Positions 56,678-64,000 of a DNA stretch of 64,000 nucleotides are shown here, one piece after another. This stretch comes from Leucobacter aridicollis (GTDB taxonomy: Bacteria > Actinomycetota > Actinomycetes > Actinomycetales > Microbacteriaceae), in NCBI RefSeq assembly GCF_024399335.1, contig NZ_CP075339.1, positions 1 to 64,000 on the forward strand, given 5' to 3'. The position numbers were made by a program, and so were the translations under genes. How positions within the stretch are numbered: position 1 is the stretch's first letter; the number at the start of each line of letters is the position of its first letter. The notes under the pieces are model-generated. The model did not search any database. It was not told the DNA's origin and was given only the letters and a program-made list of their open reading frames with translations.

Positions 56678-57337
56678 ATGGTGAAACGTCAGGTGAAACA
56701 TACTCCGAGGGTCGAACCACTCGTGCTCGCGCATCTTGCCCCAGGCATTGCCGCGGATCTGACGGCGGGCGCTGATGTGGACGGCAGGCGGATCGAAGTC
56801 GATACAGTGACGGATTCGCTCGTGGGCATGACGCTCATGGAGAGCGAAGTCGTGGGGCTCGCGGGTGATCAGGTGGATCTCCGCGGAGCCCGCTTTATCG
56901 ATTCGCGCCTGACGCAGTGGGCAGTGCCTGTGTTGTCGGCCCCGGGGAGTACCTGGCGCGATGCCGAATTGCAGGAGTCACGAGTTGGCGCGCTCGACAT
57001 GAGTGACGCGGAGGTGCGGCGGGTCACGATTTCTGGGGCAAAGGTCGGGTGGATCAATCTGCGGGGCTCGGTTGTTCATGATGTGGTGTTTCGTGACTGC
57101 ACGTTCGACGAGGTCGATCTCGGCGGTGCGAAGATTTCGAGGGTGGCCTTTGTTGACTGTGTGACCGAGAAGCTGTCGCTCACACAGGCTCGCGGAGAGG
57201 CGCTCGACCTGCGTGGCCTCGAGTTTCACGCGCTTGAAGGCTTTGAGGGGCTTCGTGGTGCAGTTATGACGAGTGAGCAGGTTGCATTCATGGCTGACGC
57301 GTTCGCATCTCACTTTGGAGTAGTTGTCGAGGGGTAG
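56678..57337 (+). CDS. Pentapeptide-repeat-like protein
   Basis: A 219-residue cytoplasmic protein with irregular A(D/N)LXX-type repeats (LRGARF, WRDAELQESRV, LDMSDAEVRRVTISGAKVGWINLRGSVV, VDLGGAKISRVAFVDC in parts), predicting a right-handed beta-helix. Some family members (Qnr, MfpA) mimic DNA and protect gyrase; others have different roles. This sequence has degenerate repeats, so a gyrase role is not supported by sequence alone. It stands alone with its own promoter. Confidence 0.82.
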   Translation: MVKRQVKHTPRVEPLVLAHLAPGIAADLTAGADVDGRRIEVDTVTDSLVGMTLMESEVVGLAGDQVDLRGARFIDSRLTQWAVPVLSAPGSTWRDAELQESRVGALDMSDAEVRRVTISGAKVGWINLRGSVVHDVVFRDCTFDEVDLGGAKISRVAFVDCVTEKLSLTQARGEALDLRGLEFHALEGFEGLRGAVMTSEQVAFMADAFASHFGVVVEG

Positions 57338-57386
57338 CCGCCGTGGCTGGGCGGGAATAGTCTCGGGTGAACATTGGTTCTGGTGA

Positions 57387-57415
57387 TTGATACCCCTGGG
57401 GGGTATGTTTAGAGT
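57387..57415 (+). promoter_or_regulatory. Promoter of copB with CsoR-type operator
   Basis: -35 TTGATA (57387-57392), 17-bp spacer, -10 TAGAGT (57410-57415). Overlapping it is ATACCCC-TGG-GGGGTAT (57390-57406), the GC-rich palindrome with flanking TA typical of copper-responsive CsoR operators. Repression relieved by Cu(I) is inferred; no csoR gene is in the window. Confidence 0.75.
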
Positions 57416-57444
57416 GATCCAGAAGCAACCCGAGGGGAGTCAGG

Positions 57445-59661
57445 ATGGACAACCAGCAGAACCACCCGACGAAGCACATCGATCATGTGGACCACGCCCA
57501 GCACGCCGACGATACGCCGCACACCCACGAAGCGGGGCACGCGAGCGGAGAGAATGGTGCGCATGCTGGTCACGAAGGCCATGAACGTTCTCGCGACCAC
57601 GCAGGCCATGACGCGCACGCCGGCCACAGCGGCCAGGGCGGCCACGAGAGCCACGACGGACATGCAGGCCACGGCGGCCACGAGGGGCACGTTGCGCAGT
57701 ACCGGCGCATGTTCTGGATCATGCTTGTGCTTGCGATCCCGACAGTCGCGCTGTCAGGCATGTTCGCCTCGATCGTTGGGTACAGCCTCCCCGAAGTGAC
57801 GTGGCTGGCTTGGGTGTCGCCGATCCTGGGCACCATCATGTACGTGTGGGGCGGCAAGCCGTTCCTCACCGGAGCAGTAGATGAGATCAAGGCTCGCAAG
57901 CCCGGAATGATGCTCCTGATCGCGCTCGCAATCACTGTGGCGTTCCTCGCCTCTTGGGCTGCGAGCCTTGGCATCGTTCACCACGAGCTCGACTTCTGGT
58001 GGGAGCTCGCCCTCCTCGTCGTGATTATGCTGCTCGGCCACTGGATCGAGATGCGCTCCCTCGCGCAGACGACGTCGGCGCTCGATTCACTCGCCGCGCT
58101 GTTGCCGGATGAGGCTGAGCGTGTCGAGGGGGACGAGATCGTCACGGTGTCGCCGAGCGCGCTCCGCGTCGGCGATGTGGTCGTCGTGCGGCCCGGCGGC
58201 AGCGTCCCCGCGGACGGTCGAGTTGTCGATGGGCGGGCATCGTTTGACGAGTCGATGGTTACTGGTGAATCTCGCACAGTAGGCCGCGGCGTCGGCGAGC
58301 ACGTGTCGGCTGGCACCGTGGCGACTGACTCCGGTGTGCGGATCGAGGTCACGGCGATCGGCGACGATACCGCCCTCGCCGGGATCCAGCGCCTCGTCAC
58401 GGAGGCGCAGAACTCATCGTCGCGCGCCCAGCGGCTCGCAGATACCGCCGCGGGCTGGCTCTTTTGGTTCGCGCTCGCCGCTGCCGTCGTCACGGCGATC
58501 GTGTGGACGCTCGTCGGCAACCCGGACGACGCTGTGGTTCGCACGATTACCGTGCTTGTGATCGCCTGCCCGCATGCGCTTGGCCTCGCGATCCCGCTCG
58601 TCGTCTCAATCGCGACTGAGCGTTCGGCTCGCGCCGGAATCCTCGTGAAGGATCGCCTCGCGCTCGAGAGTATGCGCCTCGTGGATTCGGTGCTCTTTGA
58701 TAAGACGGGCACACTCACGAAGGGCGAGCCGACAGTCACGAGCGTCGAGCCTGCGGGCGAATACGCGGCGGACGACGTCCTCGCCCTCGCCGCAGCCGCG
58801 GAGGGAGACAGTGAGCACCCGCTCGCTCAGGCCATCGTGCGAGCTGCGCGCGATCGGGGGCTCGACGTACCCGCCGCTGCCGATTTCTCGTCCTCTCCGG
58901 CGGTTGGCGTGACCGCGACGGTGGGCGGTTCTGTCGTGCGTGTTGGTGGGCCGTACATGCTGCAGGAAGAGGGTGAGCGCGAGCTCGACGTTGCCGAGGA
59001 ATGGCGGAGCCGCGGCGCAATCATTCTTCATGTGCTGCGCGGCGGTGAGGTGATTGGTGCCCTTGCGTTGAGCGACGAGATTCGCGCGGAGTCGCGTGAC
59101 GCGGTTCGTGCCCTGCATAAGCTCGGGGTCGAAGTTGTTATGATCACGGGCGATGCTGAGGCGGTTGCGAACACCGTCGCCGACGAGCTCGGGATTGACA
59201 GGGTGCTCGCCGGGGTCCGACCCGAAGACAAGGCCGCTGAGGTGCTCAAGCTGCAAGGCGAAGGCAAGCGTGTTGCGATGGTCGGCGACGGCGTGAACGA
59301 TGCGCCGGCGCTCGCGCAGGCAGATGTTGGGCTCGCGATCGGCGCCGGTACCGATGTCGCGATCGCATCGGCCGGCGTGATCCTCGCAAGTGACGACCCG
59401 CGTTCGGTCGTGTCAGTGATCGAGCTGTCGAAGGCCACCTACCGGAAGATGCGACAGAACCTCTGGTGGGCGGCAGGCTACAACCTCCTATCGGTGCCGC
59501 TTGCTGCAGGGGTGCTCGCGCCAATCGGGTTCGTGCTGCCAATGTCGGTCGGCGCGATATTGATGTCGCTTTCCACAGTCGTGGTCGCGCTGAACGCGCA
59601 ACTGTTGCGCAGGCTCGACCTTCGGCCAGAGGTCACAACGCAACGAGTGCTTCAAAGCTGA
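57445..59661 (+). CDS. copB: Heavy-metal P-type ATPase, CopB type, with His-rich N-terminus
   Basis: A 738-residue copper-exporting pump. Residues 1-85 contain about 21 histidines in HxxH-like patterns (AGHEGH, GHGGHEGH) in place of the CxxC metal domains of CopA. The core has about eight membrane helices, VTGES, the membrane metal motif CPH (IACPHALGLAIP), phosphorylated Asp in FDKTGTLTKGEP, SEHPLAQAI and GDGVNDAPALAQADVGLAI. CPH marks P1B-3 pumps, associated with Cu(II)/Cu(I) and Ag. GAGGGGAG precedes the ATG. Confidence 0.94.
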   Translation: MDNQQNHPTKHIDHVDHAQHADDTPHTHEAGHASGENGAHAGHEGHERSRDHAGHDAHAGHSGQGGHESHDGHAGHGGHEGHVAQYRRMFWIMLVLAIPTVALSGMFASIVGYSLPEVTWLAWVSPILGTIMYVWGGKPFLTGAVDEIKARKPGMMLLIALAITVAFLASWAASLGIVHHELDFWWELALLVVIMLLGHWIEMRSLAQTTSALDSLAALLPDEAERVEGDEIVTVSPSALRVGDVVVVRPGGSVPADGRVVDGRASFDESMVTGESRTVGRGVGEHVSAGTVATDSGVRIEVTAIGDDTALAGIQRLVTEAQNSSSRAQRLADTAAGWLFWFALAAAVVTAIVWTLVGNPDDAVVRTITVLVIACPHALGLAIPLVVSIATERSARAGILVKDRLALESMRLVDSVLFDKTGTLTKGEPTVTSVEPAGEYAADDVLALAAAAEGDSEHPLAQAIVRAARDRGLDVPAAADFSSSPAVGVTATVGGSVVRVGGPYMLQEEGERELDVAEEWRSRGAIILHVLRGGEVIGALALSDEIRAESRDAVRALHKLGVEVVMITGDAEAVANTVADELGIDRVLAGVRPEDKAAEVLKLQGEGKRVAMVGDGVNDAPALAQADVGLAIGAGTDVAIASAGVILASDDPRSVVSVIELSKATYRKMRQNLWWAAGYNLLSVPLAAGVLAPIGFVLPMSVGAILMSLSTVVVALNAQLLRRLDLRPEVTTQRVLQS

Positions 59662-59667
59662 CAAACG

Positions 59668-59698
59668 CGTGTGCCACCGGTAGTCTCGGTGGCACACG
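59668..59698 (+). terminator. Terminator after copB
   Basis: CGTGTGCCACCG pairs perfectly with CGGTGGCACACG (12 bp, 7-base loop), followed by TAAAGTCTGTTT. Confidence 0.78.
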
Positions 59699-59760
59699 TA
59701 AAGTCTGTTTCTGCGGGTCGGGGGGCCTGCGAGGACGCAGACGGCAGAAGGGGGAGTGCC

Positions 59761-60213
59761 GTGCCAGAACTCGGCCAAGGCGAGCGGGAGATCGAGCTTG
59801 CCGATCAACTGACGTTTCAGCTCTACGCAGCGTCGCGGGCGATGGTCGCCGCGTACCGGAAAGAACTGCAACCGTTCAACCTGACCTACACGCAGTATCT
59901 GACGATGCGGGCGGTCTGGAGCGGCGACGGGAGGCCGGTGACTGAGTTGTGTGCTGAACTTGAGCTCGACTCGGGCACAATCTCGCCGCTGCTCACACGG
60001 CTCGAATCCGGCGGTTTTATCTCGCGCGAGCGTGTGGGGAACGACGGCCGCCAGGTGCGAGTGTTCTGCACCGAGCTTGGTCGTCACCTGCAGGCGCAGC
60101 TCATGCACCTGCCTGGCAGCGTCGCTGAGGCCTCCGCGATTAGTGAGCCCGAGATTGAGCGTCTCTGTGGCATGCTCGGCTCGCTGCGGGAGGCTGTTCG
60201 CGGGGGCGTTTAG
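59761..60213 (+). CDS. MarR family regulator (OhrR-like without the N-terminal cysteine)
   Basis: A 150-residue winged-helix regulator: LTFQLYAASRAMVAAYRKEL, the dimer helix, recognition helix LDSGTISPLLTRLESGGF and wing ERVGNDGRQVRV. The fold and wording are close to OhrR (LCFALYAASRAM), but the redox cysteine at that position is Thr/Phe here, so organic-peroxide sensing is doubtful. The GTG at 59761 has GGGGGAG upstream; a longer in-frame start would lie inside the copB terminator. Target unknown. Confidence 0.88.
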   Translation: MPELGQGEREIELADQLTFQLYAASRAMVAAYRKELQPFNLTYTQYLTMRAVWSGDGRPVTELCAELELDSGTISPLLTRLESGGFISRERVGNDGRQVRVFCTELGRHLQAQLMHLPGSVAEASAISEPEIERLCGMLGSLREAVRGGV

Positions 60214-60227
60214 CGCGCCTTGCCCCG

Positions 60228-60626
60228 CTAGTTGGGTGGCTCGATGCCGTCCACGTAGAACCAATTGCCGTGCTCGCGCGCGAAGCGACTGCGCTCGCGC
60301 TGCTCAAAGCGCCCCTCCGGGGTTCTGCCGATGGCGGAAAACGTAACGTACCCCGTGTCGTCAAACGGTCCGCCAAGCTCGGCCTCTTCGACGATGAGTC
60401 GCAGCCACCGTGTGGTCCCATCGAGCTCAAGCTCTCTCGGTCTCGTGCCCGGATGCCAGGTGCGCAACAGATACGCCTCGTCGCCGATGGCGAACGCACT
60501 GTATCGGGACCGCATGAGCTGGGCGGCGGTGGGGGCTGGGCTCCCGCCATGGATGGGGCCACAGCACTTCAGATAGGGGTCGCCAAAGCCGCACGGGCAG
60601 GGGGCTGATGGGTTGAGCGCGGTCAC
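60228..60626 (-). CDS. YchJ-like SEC-C domain protein (UPF0225)
   Basis: A 132-residue protein with the N-terminal SEC-C zinc motif CPCGFGDPYLKCCGPIH and the YchJ signature LMRSRYSAFAIGDEAYLLRTWHP, followed by an NTF2-like fold ending in WFYVDG. The family is widespread and uncharacterised. GTG start, supported by the -10 box. It converges with marR (14-bp gap) and diverges from gntR. Confidence 0.9.
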   Translation of the reverse strand: MTALNPSAPCPCGFGDPYLKCCGPIHGGSPAPTAAQLMRSRYSAFAIGDEAYLLRTWHPGTRPRELELDGTTRWLRLIVEEAELGGPFDDTGYVTFSAIGRTPEGRFEQRERSRFAREHGNWFYVDGIEPPN

Positions 60627-60632
60627 GGTTCC

Positions 60633-60638
60633 ACGCTA
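60633..60638 (-). promoter_or_regulatory. -10 box of a leaderless ychJ transcript
   Basis: Minus-strand TAGCGT, then GGAACC, then GTG. Confidence 0.5.
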
Positions 60639-60651
60639 CCCGCAACGCGGC

Positions 60652-60686
60652 TTGCAATCTGTACCACTGTCGTAATACAGTGGTAC
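60652..60686 (+). promoter_or_regulatory. Promoter and operator of the gntR-ABC operon
   Basis: -35 TTGCAA (60652-60657), 18-bp spacer, -10 TACAGT (60676-60681). A perfect inverted repeat GTACCACTGT / ACAGTGGTAC (60661-60670 / 60677-60686, spacer CGTAAT) covers the spacer and -10. Such sites are typical of YtrA-type GntR repressors acting on their own operon. Confidence 0.78.
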
Positions 60687-60724
60687 ATGACGGGTGCTAG
60701 CCCCGTCGAAGGAAGGATCACAGC

Positions 60725-61120
60725 ATGCAACTCGACGATTCCCGGCCCATTTGGGCGCAGCTCGTCGACGAGTTCAGGCGACGGATCGCCTCGGGGGAAT
60801 GGCCGACGGGCCTCAAAGTTCCTTCGGTGCGCGAACTCGCACTCGAACTCGGGGTGAACCCAAACACCGTGCAGAAGGCGCTCGGCGAGGTCGACAGGCT
60901 CGGCCTCACACTCGCCGAACGAACGGCGGGCAGATTCGTGACCCGCGACGAGGTCGCCATCGCCAGTGCGCGTACCGCGCTCGCCGCAGCCCAGGCAACC
61001 GCGTTCGTCGCGACCGCCAAGGGCCTCGGCATGACACTTCCTGAGACTGTGCAACTGCTTGAACAACGCTGGGCGGAAGCCTCCGACGCAGCGCAGACCG
61101 AAAGGACACCCGATGAGTGA
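60725..61120 (+). CDS. GntR family regulator (YtrA subfamily)
   Basis: A 131-residue regulator with the GntR winged helix (PIWAQLVDEFRRRIASGEWPTGLKVPSVRELALELGVNPNTVQKALGEVDRLGL, about residues 8-60) and only a short C-terminal helical tail, the YtrA pattern seen with ABC transporter operons. GAAGGAAGGA precedes the ATG. It overlaps the ABC ATPase gene by 8 bp and very likely represses the operon through the palindrome in its promoter. Confidence 0.93.
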   Translation: MQLDDSRPIWAQLVDEFRRRIASGEWPTGLKVPSVRELALELGVNPNTVQKALGEVDRLGLTLAERTAGRFVTRDEVAIASARTALAAAQATAFVATAKGLGMTLPETVQLLEQRWAEASDAAQTERTPDE

Positions 61121-61835
61121 GCACCATCTGCCACCGTCGTCACCCGCGATCGAGGTGAGGGGCCTCTCAAAGGCATACCGCGGCCGTCCGGCGCTTGCCG
61201 GCCTCGACCTGAGCCTGCAGCCCGGCCAGATTGTCGGACTTATGGGCGACAATGGCTCCGGCAAGACTACGCTGTTGAAGATCCTTGCTGGGGTCCTCGC
61301 CGAGTGGGAGGGTGGTGTGCAGATCGCGGGAAGTGAGCCCGGCGCGGCGTCCAAGGCGCTCGTGTCCTTCCTGCCAGACGCGTCGTTCCTGCCCGACGCC
61401 CACAAACCCGCCGACTCAATCGCTCAATACGCGAGGTTCTTCGAAGACTTTGACACCTCTCAGGCGCGCGAGATGGTCGACTTCTTCGGCCTCCCGTGGG
61501 ACCGAAGCCTGAAAGAGATGTCGAAAGGCATGCGGGAGAAACTCCAGATCTCGCTCGCGATGAGTCGCCGAGCGCGTGTGTACCTTCTCGATGAGCCGAT
61601 CTCGGGCGTCGACCCGGCGTCGCGCGATGTGATCCTGCGCGGGATCCTCTCGAACTTCGCTGACGACGCGCTCATGCTCGTCTCCACCCACCTCATCCAA
61701 GATGTCGAGTCGATCGTCGACTCGGTTGTGTTTCTTCGGGGAGGCAAAGTGCTTCTCCAGGGCGCCGCAGACGACCTCCGCGAAGAACACGGCGTGAGCC
61801 TCGACGCGCTCTTCAGAAAGGTGTACGCAGCATGA
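61113..61835 (+). CDS. ABC transporter ATP-binding protein
   Basis: A 240-residue nucleotide-binding subunit: Walker A MGDNGSGKTTLLKIL, signature-like LKEMSKGMREKLQISLAMS, Walker B VYLLDEPISGVDPASRD. The signature is SKGMREK rather than LSGGQ, as often in YtrB/CcmA-type exporters. The start MSEHHLPPSS overlaps gntR and has AAAGGAC upstream. It pairs with the following permease; cargo unknown, possibly a cell-wall-active compound by analogy with YtrA-controlled systems. Confidence 0.93.
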   Translation: MSEHHLPPSSPAIEVRGLSKAYRGRPALAGLDLSLQPGQIVGLMGDNGSGKTTLLKILAGVLAEWEGGVQIAGSEPGAASKALVSFLPDASFLPDAHKPADSIAQYARFFEDFDTSQAREMVDFFGLPWDRSLKEMSKGMREKLQISLAMSRRARVYLLDEPISGVDPASRDVILRGILSNFADDALMLVSTHLIQDVESIVDSVVFLRGGKVLLQGAADDLREEHGVSLDALFRKVYAA

Positions 61836-62659
61836 TCGCCAAGCTGTTGAGCCAGGAATTCATTACAACCCGCAAGACACTCCTGACCACAGTCGGAATA
61901 CTGCTCATCGTGATCCTGATGGGGTACGCGATCGCGATCTTGCGCGTACCCGTTCTCGACGGGCTCGGGCTCGGCGCGGGCATAGCCGGAACGATCGCGC
62001 TCACGCCTGTCGTGCTGGCGGTGCTCGTCGCGAGCTATTGGCGCACAATGTACGGCGCGCAGGGCTACTTCACGATGACTCTGCCGGTGAGGGGCAGAAC
62101 AATCTTTGCGGCAAAGGTGCTCTACGGCATCCTCGTCTCGTTTGTCGCAGCCGCGCTGACTGCCGCCCTGCTCGCACTCGCGGCGGTTGCCCTCGCAGTG
62201 TCGAAGGGCGTCGCGCCGGCAGACTTCATCCGTGAACTGCTCACGACAGTCGACCCAGGGCTCGCCTGGTTCGTAGTGGTCGCGCTGCTCATGCAGCTCG
62301 TATTCGCAGTGATAGCCGGCGCCGCGCTCATGTCAATTGGCGCCGAGGGCCGTTTCAACCACCTGGGGTTCGCAGCCCCAGTGATCTTCACCGTGGTGCT
62401 CTACTTCGTGATGCAGCTACTCGGGCTCGCGGCGATGTTGTTCATACCGTTCGGCATCCGAATCGGCGGCCCAGACGCGGGCACGTTCGTCGCGCAAGGA
62501 ATGTTCCAGGACTTCCTCGCAGCGCTGAAACCTGGAGACCCGGCGGGAGCCGACCCGAGCGTCCTCGGCCTCGGAGTGCTCTTCATCTCGCTCGTGCTCG
62601 GCGTGGTGCTTGCCTGGTGGGGCGCGCTTTCGGTCGACCGACGGACATCCCTCCGCTAA
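61832..62659 (+). CDS. ABC transporter permease
   Basis: A 275-residue membrane subunit with about six helices (TLLTTVGILLIVILMGYAI, LTPVVLAVLVASYWRTM, LYGILVSFVAAALTAALLAL, VLGLGVLFISLVLGVVLAWWGAL among them). The start overlaps the ATPase stop as ATGA. It ends four bases into the convergent decarboxylase gene, so no room exists for a separate terminator. Confidence 0.88.
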   Translation: MIAKLLSQEFITTRKTLLTTVGILLIVILMGYAIAILRVPVLDGLGLGAGIAGTIALTPVVLAVLVASYWRTMYGAQGYFTMTLPVRGRTIFAAKVLYGILVSFVAAALTAALLALAAVALAVSKGVAPADFIRELLTTVDPGLAWFVVVALLMQLVFAVIAGAALMSIGAEGRFNHLGFAAPVIFTVVLYFVMQLLGLAAMLFIPFGIRIGGPDAGTFVAQGMFQDFLAALKPGDPAGADPSVLGLGVLFISLVLGVVLAWWGALSVDRRTSLR

Positions 62660-63939
62660 CGCACGACCTGCAGCTCGTGCCGTACGGCGCCCCTGATCTC
62701 AGTGAACTCGGGCGCCGTACCTGCATTCTCGATGCCGTACACCGGCGGAACCGGGAGCGAGTTGTAGTGAAACGGGTTGCTCGCGTAGTAGGCGCCGGTG
62801 TCAAGAAGCGCAACGAGGTCGCCGGGTTCAAGAAGCGGAAGCTCGCGGCCGCGAGCAACGAGGTCGCCCGCAAAACAGCACGGACCAGCGACGTCCTGCA
62901 CCTCTGTGATAGCTGTCGGCTTCGAACCGCCCGCGCTATCGAACCCCTCAACCCGAAGCGGCCACGCATCGGGCATGAACACTGTGCGGGTCGCGACCTG
63001 TGCACCCGCGTGAGTGATCGCCACCCTGCGGCCACCAACCTGCTTCGTGTACTCGACATACGTTGCGATGAAGCCATGCTTCGCGAGGATACTCCTACCG
63101 AACTCGGTGACAATCTCATAGTCGCCAGAGAACAGTCGCGGGGCGCCCTCTTCGAGCGCGGCGACGTAGTCGTCGAACGCCGAGAGTGGATTGTCAGTTG
63201 CAAAGTCGACGGGAAGACCGCCGCCGATGTCTAGGGTTCTGATTTGTGCATGCCCGGCACGCGCGTTCACCTCGTCGGCGAAGCGGACGAGCTCGTTCAC
63301 GCCCTCGGCGATGAGCTCGAGCGGGCAGCCCTGCGATCCGACGTGCGTGTGAGCCCTCCGTAGCCACGGTGAGGCAAGGTATGCCTCGATGAGCTGCTCG
63401 CGCATTCCAGGGTCGCGAAGCGGCACACCAAACTTCGAGTGTGCACTTGCCGTGCTCATTGCGGCGATCGAGCCCGCCCCCACCTGCGGATTCAGGCGGA
63501 TTCCGATCTCTGAATCTGATCCGGCGTCCGCGAGTAGCGCCCTGACGCGTGCGAGCTCCTGGAAGTTGTCGACATTGAGCGCTGCGCCAAGCCCGAGCGC
63601 CCTGCGCAGCTCACCCCACGACTTCGCGGGGGAATCAAACACGAGCTTGTCAGGAGTGATTCCGGCCGCCAGCGCAGCGCTCAACTCGCCATCGCTCGCG
63701 ACCTCGGCTCCCATGCCAAGCTCCCCGAGCCGAGCAAGTACGGGCACAAGCGGATTCGCCTTCACCGCGAACGCGTGGAGTACCGGGATGTCCCGTGGGA
63801 AGGCGCCAAGCAGGTGCTCCACGTTGAGCTGCACGCGCTCCCAGTCGAGGAACGCCACGAGTGGCGAGTGCTCTTCGTGGAGCAGCCCCTGGGCACGGGC
63901 AGCGGTGAGGATCTGTGATCGCCGGGCTGAATCGTTCAT
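62656..63939 (-). CDS. PLP-dependent decarboxylase, alanine-racemase-like fold (LysA/ornithine decarboxylase family)
   Basis: A 427-residue fold type III PLP enzyme. The PLP lysine lies in HAFAVKANPLVP, the glycine-rich phosphate motif in LDIGGGLPVDF, and the C-terminal sheet includes GDLVALLDTGAYYASNPFHYNSLPVP. Sequence order resembles diaminopimelate decarboxylase, but the usual CESxD active-site motif appears changed (the region reads AGPCCFAGDLVARG), and the gene is not beside argS/hom/thrC. Substrate is open: an amino acid decarboxylase or a related PLP enzyme. The last 61 bases of the window upstream of its start show nothing recognisable. Confidence 0.82.
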   Translation of the reverse strand: MNDSARRSQILTAARAQGLLHEEHSPLVAFLDWERVQLNVEHLLGAFPRDIPVLHAFAVKANPLVPVLARLGELGMGAEVASDGELSAALAAGITPDKLVFDSPAKSWGELRRALGLGAALNVDNFQELARVRALLADAGSDSEIGIRLNPQVGAGSIAAMSTASAHSKFGVPLRDPGMREQLIEAYLASPWLRRAHTHVGSQGCPLELIAEGVNELVRFADEVNARAGHAQIRTLDIGGGLPVDFATDNPLSAFDDYVAALEEGAPRLFSGDYEIVTEFGRSILAKHGFIATYVEYTKQVGGRRVAITHAGAQVATRTVFMPDAWPLRVEGFDSAGGSKPTAITEVQDVAGPCCFAGDLVARGRELPLLEPGDLVALLDTGAYYASNPFHYNSLPVPPVYGIENAGTAPEFTEIRGAVRHELQVVR

Positions 63940-64000
63940 GGTTGTCGGTATCTGCGCTCTCGTGCTCGCGGTTGTGGTGCGGAAAGCGGTCGTGTGACCC

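Noticed and set aside
63940..64000. Short plus-strand frame ending in VVGICALVLAVVVRKAVV
   Set aside because: It is the tail of a shadow frame of the decarboxylase gene and is too short to judge at the window edge.

Overview
The window is high-GC actinobacterial DNA. The gene content and order (dnaA-dnaN-recF-dciA-gyrB-gyrA-DUF3566-tRNA-Ile-tRNA-Ala, crgA, srtE, the fha/pstP/rodA/pbpA/pkn cluster, TANNNT -10 boxes and many leaderless genes) point to Actinomycetota. The surface-protein style (DUF11, DUF5979, SdrD-type repeats) and the gene mix suggest Microbacteriaceae, possibly Leucobacter; the genus is inference. The window starts at the first base of dnaA and therefore at the replication origin.

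Layout. 1-10000: replication initiation and DNA gyrase genes, with oriC between dnaA and dnaN, three parS-like sites inside recF and gyrB, then two tRNAs with separate look-alike promoters and a strong terminator. 10200-15160 (minus): a single-chain biotin-dependent acyl-CoA carboxylase translationally coupled to an acyl-CoA synthetase. 15300-18420: a VanY-type carboxypeptidase whose gene carries a 16-base G/C homopolymer, a divergent VanR/VanS-type two-component system, and a VanZ-like protein. 18500-23000: a TetR regulator and a valine/isobutyryl-CoA breakdown operon (mmsA, acyl-CoA dehydrogenase, mmsB). 23000-28700: a LysR/EamA divergent pair, a hydrolase, a Nudix protein, a small membrane protein, ppiA and rhomboid. 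28700-40000: the cell-division and cell-wall signalling block: crgA, class E sortase, small membrane protein, pabA/trpG, facing the minus-strand operon fhaA-fhaB-pstP-rodA-pbpA-pknA-pknB. 40100-42800: tRNA-Leu and a CtpE-like P-type ATPase. 42900-56550: two giant cell-wall-anchored surface proteins (about 2470 and 1960 residues) with structured leaders. 56600-64000: pentapeptide-repeat protein, His-rich CopB-type copper ATPase behind a CsoR-type operator, MarR, YchJ-like protein, a GntR-ABC transporter operon, and a PLP-dependent decarboxylase.

How it fits together. Much of the window serves growth of the cell pole and wall: Ser/Thr kinases, phosphatase and FHA proteins control RodA/PbpA; CrgA works at the divisome; sortase and the two giant proteins concern the outer surface; VanY/VanZ/VanRS sense or modify peptidoglycan stems. 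The most interesting items are: (1) the 16-base homopolymer in the vanY-like gene, which could switch the C-terminus on and off by slippage; (2) a terminator/antiterminator arrangement in the leader of the second giant surface protein; (3) seven SdrD-type repeats of exactly 408 bp, three sharing a 149-nt identical block; (4) ten genes whose start codon lies exactly six bases after a TANNNT box, predicting leaderless mRNAs; (5) a DnaA-box pair flanking a 20-bp palindrome next to crgA. All functions are inferred from sequence reading alone; no database search was run.
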